A DNA stretch of 43,533 bases from Caldifarciminota bacterium (GTDB lineage: Bacteria; Hydrothermota; Tepidihabitantia; SM23-42). The stretch covers positions 1,423,818-1,467,350 of the forward strand of contig CP070664.1 of assembly GCA_020355325.1 (NCBI GenBank), written 5' to 3'. Of the stretch, positions 35,045 through 42,575 are shown piece by piece (position 1 is the stretch's first letter; the number at the start of each line of letters is the position of its first letter). Made by a program: the position numbers and the translations under genes. The notes beneath the pieces were generated by a model, which was given only the letters and a program-made list of their open reading frames with translations, searched no databases and had not been told where the DNA came from.

Positions 35045-35400
35045 GGGTTTTGATCGTGGATGATGCGATGTTTATGCGTCGTATGCTGAGTGACATTTTA
35101 GAGAAGGGTGGCCATACTGTTTGTGGTGAAGCAGCAACAGGGAGAGAAGCAGTATCGCGTTACAAGGAGTTGAAACCCGATCTCGTCACAATGGACATCA
35201 TCATGCCGGACATGAGTGGCATTGAGGCGGTGAAGGAGATAAAGAAAAGTGATCCCGATGCGAAAATTCTCATGGTTTCAGCAATGGGTCAGCAGGCCCT
35301 CGTTTTAGAAGCAGTACAAGCAGGGGCAATCGATTATGTAGTCAAACCATTTCAGCCTTCTCGCGTGTTGGAGGCGATTGAACGAACAACGAAAAAGTGA
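35041..35400 (+). CDS. cheY: CheY-like response regulator
   Basis: This 119-aa stand-alone receiver has the acidic pair D7/D8, phosphoacceptor D52 (VTMDIIMPDMSG), the S/T position (MVSAMG) and conserved K in VVKPFQP. No output domain is attached, so it acts by protein contact. AAAGGAGG lies just before the ATG. No flagellar target is encoded nearby. Confidence 0.93.
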   Translation: MRVLIVDDAMFMRRMLSDILEKGGHTVCGEAATGREAVSRYKELKPDLVTMDIIMPDMSGIEAVKEIKKSDPDAKILMVSAMGQQALVLEAVQAGAIDYVVKPFQPSRVLEAIERTTKK

Positions 35401-36929
35401 TGGAAAGTTATCGAGAACTGTTTATCAGTGAAACTGAGGAGTACATAAAGCAGCTCAATAAGCATTTACTCAATTTGGAAACGAATTATCTGGATACCCG
35501 GTCGATACTCGAAGTATTTCGTATTTTCCACACTGTTAAAGGAATGTCGCAAACAATGGGATATGGCTCAATCGGTAAAATTTGCCACCGTGTTGAGGAA
35601 TTGTTGGATGAGGCAAAAGAACGAGGTGAGATAAATCCTACGGTTGTCAATTTTCTCTTTCGTGTAGCCGATTACCTCGCCAAATCAGTATATGCAATTA
35701 GGCATAAGAAAAGATTGCCGGCCTCTCGAAAAATTATTAGCGTGATTAGAAAAATGGAAGAGGGGAGGGACGTAGAGTTTAAGAGAGAAAAGAGAGTGCG
35801 TGAGGAGATTTCTGAGATTCGCGTTAAGATGAGAAAACTCGATAAACTCTTCAATCTCACGAATGAATTGATGGTAGCACGGTCAAGGTTTTTGAGGCTG
35901 AGCCGGCAGATCGGTGATACTGCATTAGTCAGCAGCACTGAGACAGCATCGAGGCTTATCTCGGGATTACACGATGAAGTTATGAGATTGAGAATGTTGC
36001 CTCTCTCGACAGTGTTTGATTTTTTTCCACGGTGGTTTCGAGATGAGGCAAAGAGACAGCGTAAGCAGGTTGATCTTGAGATCGTCGGTGCTGAGATTGA
36101 AGTTGATCGTTCTATCATCGATGTTTTGAGAGAACCACTTTTGCATCTCATACGAAATGCGTTAGACCATGGTATCAAGCAGGAAAGTGACAGGGGCAAG
36201 AAAGAAAAGAGTAAGGTTACACTCAAAGCGGAGAGAGAGAAGGAGAGGATTAAAATTTCCGTTTGCGATAATGGTGCGGGGATTGATATAGAACGTGTGC
36301 GGCGCATAGCGATTGAAAGAAATATCATGACAGAGACGGCGATTCAACATCTCACGCATGAAGAGCTCTTGAGGCTATTAACCGATCCACATTTTTCAAC
36401 AAAAGAAAATGTTTCGGCAATTTCTGGCCGTGGTATTGGATTGGATATTGTTAACTCAACAGCCGTAAAGCTGGGAGGCAAGCTTGAAATAGCTACCGAG
36501 GTTGATAAGGGGTCTTGTTTCATACTCGATCTCCCGGTGAGCCTCGCAGTTGTTCGTGCAATGATTTTTACTGTCGATAGCCAACGTTTTGCTATTCCCT
36601 TAAATTATGTGCAAGAAACATTTTATACGAAGGAATCAATGTTCAAGACCGTCTATCACCGTGAGCTGTTCCCATTACGCGACGAAATATTGCCGTTGGT
36701 GAAGCTCGGTGATAGATTGGGGTGTGTAAGGAAAGAAGGGAGAAAATCGATTATCGTCGTGCAGTATGAAGGAAAAAGGCGAGGCTTTGTAATCGATGAT
36801 ATTCTGGATGAAGAAGAGATTGTCATTAAAAAACTGGATAATCTCGTATCGGAACCAATCTATTCCGGTTGTTCTGTTTACGCAGACGGTCTTCCAATAT
36901 TGATTATTGACCCAAGGGGGTTTGAATGA
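35400..36929 (+). CDS. cheA: CheA histidine kinase without a P2 domain
   Basis: The 509-aa kinase begins with an Hpt domain (P1) carrying H44 in FHTVKGMSQTMG. A short linker leads directly to the dimerisation domain P3 (LDKLFNLTNELMVARSRF) and the ATPase P4 (HLIRNALDHGI, DNGAGIDIERV, GRGIGLDIV). A CheW-like P5 ends with IDPRGFE. The CheY-binding P2 domain is missing, so the protein is shorter than typical CheA (about 650 aa). ATG 35400 overlaps the cheY stop (TGATG), with GTG 35397 as alternative. Confidence 0.95.
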   Translation: MESYRELFISETEEYIKQLNKHLLNLETNYLDTRSILEVFRIFHTVKGMSQTMGYGSIGKICHRVEELLDEAKERGEINPTVVNFLFRVADYLAKSVYAIRHKKRLPASRKIISVIRKMEEGRDVEFKREKRVREEISEIRVKMRKLDKLFNLTNELMVARSRFLRLSRQIGDTALVSSTETASRLISGLHDEVMRLRMLPLSTVFDFFPRWFRDEAKRQRKQVDLEIVGAEIEVDRSIIDVLREPLLHLIRNALDHGIKQESDRGKKEKSKVTLKAEREKERIKISVCDNGAGIDIERVRRIAIERNIMTETAIQHLTHEELLRLLTDPHFSTKENVSAISGRGIGLDIVNSTAVKLGGKLEIATEVDKGSCFILDLPVSLAVVRAMIFTVDSQRFAIPLNYVQETFYTKESMFKTVYHRELFPLRDEILPLVKLGDRLGCVRKEGRKSIIVVQYEGKRRGFVIDDILDEEEIVIKKLDNLVSEPIYSGCSVYADGLPILIIDPRGFE

Positions 36930-37540
36930 TTGATGCGAAACGTTTATCAGCCGTACAACTCGATGCAATAAAAGAAGTGGCAAATATTGGAGGTGGCCAT
37001 GCTGCCACGTCGCTTTCTCAATTATTAGGAAAGAAAGTGATGGTTCATGTGCCCAAAATTATAACTGGCCCACTCGAAGATGTTATATTAAAAATCGCCG
37101 ATCCTAACGACGTGGTCGTTTCTGTGCTCCTCTATTTTCTTGGTGATTTAACTGGTCGCACGTTGTTCATCTATCCGTTTGATGACGCACAAGATCTTAC
37201 CACACTTTTAATACCGGCCGATCAGGAACGTGCTTCCGAACTGCAGGAATCGATGTTAAAAGAAGTTTCAAGTATTTTATCATGTTCGTATATGAATGCG
37301 CTCAGTGAACTACTGGGGTTATTAATTCTTCCATCTGTGCCGGGGATGGTGGTCGATATGGTCGGTGCTGTACTGTCAAACGTTGTGCTTGAATTTGGGC
37401 ATGAAAAAGATTTTGTCTTCTGCGTAGAAACGGAATTCGATTTCGGTGATGATAAGAGCCCCTTGAGCGCCTATTTTCTCCTTCTTCCCGACGCTACGAG
37501 TTTAGAGATTATTTTGCGGAAATTAAATTTGGTAAAATGA
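36926..37540 (+). CDS. cheC: CheC-family CheY-P phosphatase
   Basis: The 204-aa protein has the first active-site helix with E17-x-x-N20 (KEVANIGGGHAATSLSQLL) and the CheC-like second helix LKEVSSILSCSYMNAL. In the second site the asparagine expected at position 116 is serine (E113-V-S-S116), so one of the two sites may be weak. CheC dephosphorylates CheY-P. The CheC partner CheD is absent here. Start and stop overlap the neighbouring genes (ATGA on both sides). Confidence 0.9.
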   Translation: MIDAKRLSAVQLDAIKEVANIGGGHAATSLSQLLGKKVMVHVPKIITGPLEDVILKIADPNDVVVSVLLYFLGDLTGRTLFIYPFDDAQDLTTLLIPADQERASELQESMLKEVSSILSCSYMNALSELLGLLILPSVPGMVVDMVGAVLSNVVLEFGHEKDFVFCVETEFDFGDDKSPLSAYFLLLPDATSLEIILRKLNLVK

Positions 37541-39921
37541 TTTCACCTGAAGAACTTAAAATACTCAAGAGTTTTTCTGAACGTATACCCGAAAACGATC
37601 CAGGTGCGCATAACAATCTTGCTGTTGTTTATTACAATAAGGGTCTCTATGATGAGGCGATTGAGGAGCTGGAAAAGGCGCTCCTCATTGACTCCAACTT
37701 TGTTCTCGCGAAGAATAATCTCGAGATTGTGCTGAAGAAATCGGGTCGATTAGAAGAGAAAGTTGAGCACCTCACTCGTGCTGTTACAAAGGAGCCACGG
37801 GATGAAAATAATATTTTAGAACTCGCTGATACCTATCGTAAGCTCAATCGCTACTCCCAGGCAATCAATTGGTATAAGAAGGTTTTGGATATTAATGCTC
37901 GTTCATTCGAGGCACACTATGGGTTCGGTATTACGCTAAAATCGTTGGGTAAATACGATGATGCACTTGAAGAACTCAAGAAGTCATTAGAGATAAAGAT
38001 TTCTCCCGAGGTCTACTTGAGTTTGGGAGAGGTTTATTTCAACAAAGGCGTTATTGATCTTGCAATAAAAAATTTCGAGGAATCGTTGCTCCTCGAGCCA
38101 TCGTCTGCCGAGGGACACTTTCTTCTGGGATTTGCGCTCGGCGAAAAAGGAAAGATTAAAGAAAGTGTTGAAGAGGTCAAAAAAGCGATTGCTCTGAATC
38201 CAGCGCTTGCACAGTTTGAACCGAATCTGCCGATTGATATTAAAGACCATAAAGGTCATTTAGAATTTTTGAAAGAGCACCTCGGTACACCCAAGATTTC
38301 ACAAGATGAATATCAGGTTCACTTTAACCTGGCGATGATGTATCGCAATAAAGGACTTTTTAATGAGACGAAGCGAGAACTTGAGGAGTGTATAAAAATA
38401 AACGCGAACGATCCGGCTCTCTATCTTGCACTCGGTGAAATAACCATATTTTTAAATGAACTCGATGATGCCATGAAATACCTTAAGGGTGCGTCAGAAA
38501 AAGGTTTGGAGTCGGTTCAGTGTGTGAATGCACTCGGTGTCATTCATATTTTGAAAGGCGAGTTTGGTAAGGCAATAAACTATTTCCGGAAGGCACTCGT
38601 TATCGAGAAAAATTTTCCGCAGGCCCTCAACAACTTAGCAGTCACACAACAGCACCAAGAGAAAGTCACCGAAGCGATCGAAAATTACCAGAAGGCAATC
38701 ACGAACGGGAGTGCAGATGCGAAATTCAATTTGGGAATGTACTACTTGAGTAAAGGAAATTATGATCATGCACTGAAATTATTTGATGGTGAATCAGCAG
38801 ATGATTACTTTGGTCGAGGACTTGTCTATATGGAAATCGGCAGAGATGGAGAGTCTCTGGCAGCATTTAAAAAGGCAGCAGAAATTTCACCCATGCATGC
38901 AGGTGCCCATTATAATATGGGTTTTATTCTCACAAAAGATGGTAATTTTGACGAAGGACTGACGGCAATCCGCAAAGGAATGGAACTCAGACCTCGTTAT
39001 CAAAAAGAGATGTATCGTCTCTCATTGGTGCCTCGTCTCTCCGAATTTGGTCCATATTACGCACCCACGGGTGATAAAGAGGAATTTGCGGGTGAGATTG
39101 AGGAAGTACTTCCACAAATTGAAATTCCTGATGCAAAAGAATTATTTGTCGAGGCAGAAAATTACTACGACAAAAATGAACTCGATAGAGCACTCATTTT
39201 TGTTGATGAAGTGCTTCACCTCGAACCAGATTGGAGTAAAGCAGTACTCCTTAAGTCAAAAATATTATTCCAACAAGGGAGTATAGATGGCTCGATAACT
39301 CTTCTCACTGCTTATAAAAAAGACCACCCCGACAATACGGAAGTTATAGATACCTTGGCACACATCTTCAAAGAGTATGGAAAGGTAGACGACGCGAGAG
39401 ACATGTACCGAGAGTTACTGAAACGAGAGGAAGACAATGTTACGTGGCTCGCCGCATTAGCAGATATCTTATATAGCCAGGGTGAACTAGACGAATCACT
39501 TTCAACTTTCAATAAAATCTATGAATTGAATAGGAACGATAAAGCCGCAAACATCGGGCTCTTCAGGGTATGTCTTAAAAAGAAAGAACTCGATAGAGCA
39601 GCAACATATTTAAATTTTCTCCAAAAAAATTATACCGATAACTATGAATTTAATTCTCTTGCAGGCATGTACTACTTGGAAAAGAATGATTATAAGCAGG
39701 CAATGGCGCATTTCTACAAGGCGATTGAATTAGATTCCTCTCAGCCGAGCCCCTACTACCAACTCGGATTACTTCAAATTCAACGCGGAGATTTCCAGGC
39801 GGCCTGTGATAATTGGAAAAAGGCATTGCTGCTGAGTCCAGATAAGGTACTCGGTGATAAAATTAGATATTGTCTCAGAGTCACTATGGAACTGAGTGAA
39901 TTTTTAAAGAAAGAGGTATAA
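37537..39921 (+). CDS. Large TPR-repeat protein
   Basis: The 794-aa protein is made almost wholly of tetratricopeptide repeats, for example NNLAVVYYNKGLYDEAIEEL, YLALGEITIFLNELDDAMKYL and YYQLGLLQIQRGDFQAACDN. I count at least a dozen. A non-TPR linker around residues 500-535 (PTGDKEEFAGEIEEVLP) splits the solenoid in two. No signal peptide or catalytic domain is visible. The start overlaps the cheC stop (ATGA). It probably serves as a scaffold or output partner of the chemosensory proteins, but this is inference. Confidence 0.88.
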   Translation: MISPEELKILKSFSERIPENDPGAHNNLAVVYYNKGLYDEAIEELEKALLIDSNFVLAKNNLEIVLKKSGRLEEKVEHLTRAVTKEPRDENNILELADTYRKLNRYSQAINWYKKVLDINARSFEAHYGFGITLKSLGKYDDALEELKKSLEIKISPEVYLSLGEVYFNKGVIDLAIKNFEESLLLEPSSAEGHFLLGFALGEKGKIKESVEEVKKAIALNPALAQFEPNLPIDIKDHKGHLEFLKEHLGTPKISQDEYQVHFNLAMMYRNKGLFNETKRELEECIKINANDPALYLALGEITIFLNELDDAMKYLKGASEKGLESVQCVNALGVIHILKGEFGKAINYFRKALVIEKNFPQALNNLAVTQQHQEKVTEAIENYQKAITNGSADAKFNLGMYYLSKGNYDHALKLFDGESADDYFGRGLVYMEIGRDGESLAAFKKAAEISPMHAGAHYNMGFILTKDGNFDEGLTAIRKGMELRPRYQKEMYRLSLVPRLSEFGPYYAPTGDKEEFAGEIEEVLPQIEIPDAKELFVEAENYYDKNELDRALIFVDEVLHLEPDWSKAVLLKSKILFQQGSIDGSITLLTAYKKDHPDNTEVIDTLAHIFKEYGKVDDARDMYRELLKREEDNVTWLAALADILYSQGELDESLSTFNKIYELNRNDKAANIGLFRVCLKKKELDRAATYLNFLQKNYTDNYEFNSLAGMYYLEKNDYKQAMAHFYKAIELDSSQPSPYYQLGLLQIQRGDFQAACDNWKKALLLSPDKVLGDKIRYCLRVTMELSEFLKKEV

Positions 39922-39947
39922 ACCATGGAGAAGAGGAGGAATAGCAT

Positions 39948-41054
39948 ATGGCCGATGAATTAGCAATGAGTTCAGGGGCATTGATATTTGCGACACTGGC
40001 AGATGTGTATCTGTCATCGGGTATGATCGATGAGGCGATTTCCATACTAAAAGATGGATTGATGCGTAATCCTACGTATACATTAGCGAAGATAATACTG
40101 GGTCGTGCATATTACATGAAGGGAGATATCAAAGAAGCAATACAGGTATTGGAACAGGCGTATGAGGAGGCAAAGGGTAGTGAAGAAGAAAACCTCTATC
40201 TTGGATATTGCTATAGAAAACTGGGTGAATATGATAAGGCCATGAAATTTTATGAGGCTACTCTCAAAATAAATCCTGAACACGAGGAGGCAAAAAAAGA
40301 ACTAGAAACATTAGAAGCAGAAATGGCCTCGGGTTTTCCTCAAGAAATCGAACTCGTGGAAGAGAAGGCACAGGCCGAGGTTACGCGTGAAGAGAAGGTT
40401 CTTGAAGTACCTGTTCAGCCGAAAGAAGGAGTCGCAATACCTCTAACAGGGGCTAAGCCCGAAGAAGAAATTCCACCTCGAGAAGAGGTTGAGCCAGCAG
40501 AGGTTACGCCCGAAGCCATAATTGAGGCACCGAGACGCGAAGAGGCACCAGAAGCAAAGGTCGTTCCTGAGGAACAGGTTGAGATGCCACAACCCGAAGG
40601 AATACTTGAACCAGAGGAGCACGTTGTAAAGCCAGAAGAAAGCATCGGGGGTAGGCCACAAGAGCGGCCTGCGGTGTTGGAGAGAGAAGCACCAAAGCCT
40701 CTCGGACCGTTACGAGAACCAATGAAGAGACTGTTGGCTATTAAGAGAGTAAAAGGGGCTTTCCTCGCCTCACGGGATGGTCTTTTGATACAAAATTATT
40801 ATGAAGAGCGCACCGATATAGAAGAAATTTGTGCTCTCATTGCAGCCGTATGTAATGAAGCCGATGATTCCTTCAAATTTTTAAAGGCAGGAAATTTAAA
40901 GCGATGTGTCATTGAGAAACACGATGAGTCTCTATGTGTCGTCACTGCTGGTGAATCATTACTCACTGTTATTACCGAACCTGAGGCAAAACCAGGATTA
41001 ATCTTTGTTTATGCACGAAAGATAATCGAGAAGATACAGGAGATATTAAAATGA
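39948..41054 (+). CDS. TPR protein with Pro/Glu-rich linker and C-terminal roadblock/LC7-like domain
   Basis: The 368-aa protein has three or four TPRs (residues 8-120; LADVYLSSGMIDEAISILKD). A linker of about 120 residues rich in E, P, V and A follows (PREEVEPAEVTPE). The C-terminal domain of about 110 residues has roadblock/LC7 features (VKGAFLASRDGLLIQNYY, SLCVVTAGESLLTVIT). Roadblock proteins usually regulate small GTPases such as MglA, but none is encoded nearby. AGAGGAGG precedes ATG 39948, and the stop overlaps the next gene by 4 bp. Confidence 0.82.
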   Translation: MADELAMSSGALIFATLADVYLSSGMIDEAISILKDGLMRNPTYTLAKIILGRAYYMKGDIKEAIQVLEQAYEEAKGSEEENLYLGYCYRKLGEYDKAMKFYEATLKINPEHEEAKKELETLEAEMASGFPQEIELVEEKAQAEVTREEKVLEVPVQPKEGVAIPLTGAKPEEEIPPREEVEPAEVTPEAIIEAPRREEAPEAKVVPEEQVEMPQPEGILEPEEHVVKPEESIGGRPQERPAVLEREAPKPLGPLREPMKRLLAIKRVKGAFLASRDGLLIQNYYEERTDIEEICALIAAVCNEADDSFKFLKAGNLKRCVIEKHDESLCVVTAGESLLTVITEPEAKPGLIFVYARKIIEKIQEILK

Positions 41055-41392
41055 AACCTGGTCCTCATAACGAGAGCGGAGAGCATCCCGTAAAGCTTGA
41101 GGCGTTCACGAAAATTCCCAAGGTCATCGGTGCGGGTTTGGTAACGAGTGACGGTTTCGTCATTGAAAGTCAATTCACTGTAGGCTATGATGCGGAAAAA
41201 ACTGGGGCAATGGCTGCACGGATTGTAACGAGAATAAAAGAGAGCCTCACGATAGAAAAGGCCTCAGCCATTCTCTATACCGAGAACAATGTCTTCTTTG
41301 TGAAAGAAACAGTAGCTGGAACACTATTTGTCATTTGCCAACGCAACGCAAATATCGGTCTCGTTAAAATTTATATTGATAAAATAACATAG
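41051..41392 (+). CDS. Roadblock/LC7-like protein
   Basis: This 113-aa single-domain protein follows the roadblock pattern: VIGAGLVTSDGFVIES, a long helix (AMAARIVTRIKESL) and FVICQRNANIGLVKIYI. It likely dimerises, perhaps with the roadblock domain of the preceding protein, whose stop overlaps its start. No GTPase partner is in the window. Confidence 0.8.
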   Translation: MKPGPHNESGEHPVKLEAFTKIPKVIGAGLVTSDGFVIESQFTVGYDAEKTGAMAARIVTRIKESLTIEKASAILYTENNVFFVKETVAGTLFVICQRNANIGLVKIYIDKIT

Positions 41393-41402
41393 TTACTGAG
41401 GT

Positions 41403-42125
41403 ATGTGTATTCAGATGATGAAATCTCTTATGTTGATGTTCATTTGTGTCGGAGCGAGTTGTGCTAATAGCAACGTACAGAAGGAATCATCGTGGGCAGA
41501 CCTTGCTCGGAGAAATATGGTGGAGAGGCAGATTCGTGCTCGAGGCATTACCGACACGAATGTTATCAATGCAATGCTCAAGGTTGAGAGACATACATTC
41601 GTCCCTACAAATGTGGCGAGGTTTGCTTATGAGGACTATCCATTACCAATTGGTGAGGGACAGACGATCTCTCAACCATATATCGTTGCACTCATGACCG
41701 AGCGGTTAGACCTGAAAGGAGATGAACGCGTCCTCGAGATAGGTACGGGTTCTGGTTACCAGGCCGCAATTTTATCATTAATTGCCAGAGAGGTATATAC
41801 AATAGAAATCGTACCATCCCTCGCTCAAACTGCGGCCGAGCGGTTGAAGGTTTCAGGATATACAAATGTTTTTGTAAAATGTGGTGACGGTTTCCTTGGA
41901 TGGCCAGATGCTGCTCCATTTGATGCGATCATTATAACATGCGCACCGCCTGAGGTGCCACAGCCATTAATCGATCAACTTGCCGAGGGTGGCCGGCTGA
42001 TTGTTCCAATCGGTGAAGATTTTCAGATGCTGACGCTCCTCGAAAAAATTGAGGGGCAATTACAAAAAACCGAAATCACACCGGTGCTGTTTGTTCCGAT
42101 GAAGGGACTTATAGAAGAAAAGTAA
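41403..42125 (+). CDS. pcm: Exported L-isoaspartate O-methyltransferase-like protein
   Basis: PIMT enzymes methylate damaged isoaspartyl residues. Motifs MVERQIRARGI, GEGQTISQPYIVALM, VLEIGTGSGYQAAIL and VPIGE identify the family. The first 25 residues form a signal-like segment ending GASC, a possible lipoprotein site. It would place this normally cytosolic enzyme outside the membrane. Start codons at 41403, 41415 and 41418 are possible. The last fits the signal segment best (MKSLMLMFICVGASC), and the Shine-Dalgarno is poor for all. It ends the chemosensory run, 10 bp after the roadblock gene. Confidence 0.88.
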   Translation: MCIQMMKSLMLMFICVGASCANSNVQKESSWADLARRNMVERQIRARGITDTNVINAMLKVERHTFVPTNVARFAYEDYPLPIGEGQTISQPYIVALMTERLDLKGDERVLEIGTGSGYQAAILSLIAREVYTIEIVPSLAQTAAERLKVSGYTNVFVKCGDGFLGWPDAAPFDAIIITCAPPEVPQPLIDQLAEGGRLIVPIGEDFQMLTLLEKIEGQLQKTEITPVLFVPMKGLIEEK

Positions 42126-42575
42126 CTCTTACCGGATCAACCCCTGAAAGAATAATACTCGTTCATAGCAAAGAAATTTGATGAATCATTGAAAACATAC
42201 TAAAATCGCCGCAAATGATTAAAAATTAGCATCGTCTTCAAGTTCTCGGTTGTGTAAACCCTCGTATCTAATGACACAGTTATACGATTCAAGGTTTCGC
42301 CAATCGGCTGTCGGCTGCGAAGGGCGAAACGGTTTCGTCATCCGCCTTAGTCGGACCAACGATTTAGGAAAACGAATCGCATTTCCATCTCGTCTCGCAC
42401 TTCGTCCCGAGGCTCAGTGTCGAGGGAAGACTTTGTCTCATTTCGAAATTCGACATTGAGAAAGATGTCGAGAGAGAAACCGGTAAACAATAAACGCTCG
42501 TTACTATATGGAAGTATTGTTGTTCCGTTTTGCGACAATTATCGTTTCGTCAGAACTATACATTCATGAAAAAAT
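42126..42575. other. 450-bp non-coding region with nested inverted repeats
   Basis: No credible gene is present. The central part (42290-42470) is richer in G+C than its surroundings and strongly structured. GTTTCGCC (42294-42301) pairs with GGCGAAAC (42323-42330). CGAAACGGTTTCG (42325-42337) is itself a palindrome. CTCAGTGTCGA (42413-42423) pairs with TCGACATTGAG (42450-42460) at 10 of 11 positions plus a G-U pair. It could be a structured RNA, a mobile-element remnant or a repeat family. Confidence 0.4.

Noticed and set aside
42250..42538. Short open frames on both strands in the spacer before accC
   Set aside because: They have no Shine-Dalgarno or family resemblance and follow from the G+C-richer inverted repeats.
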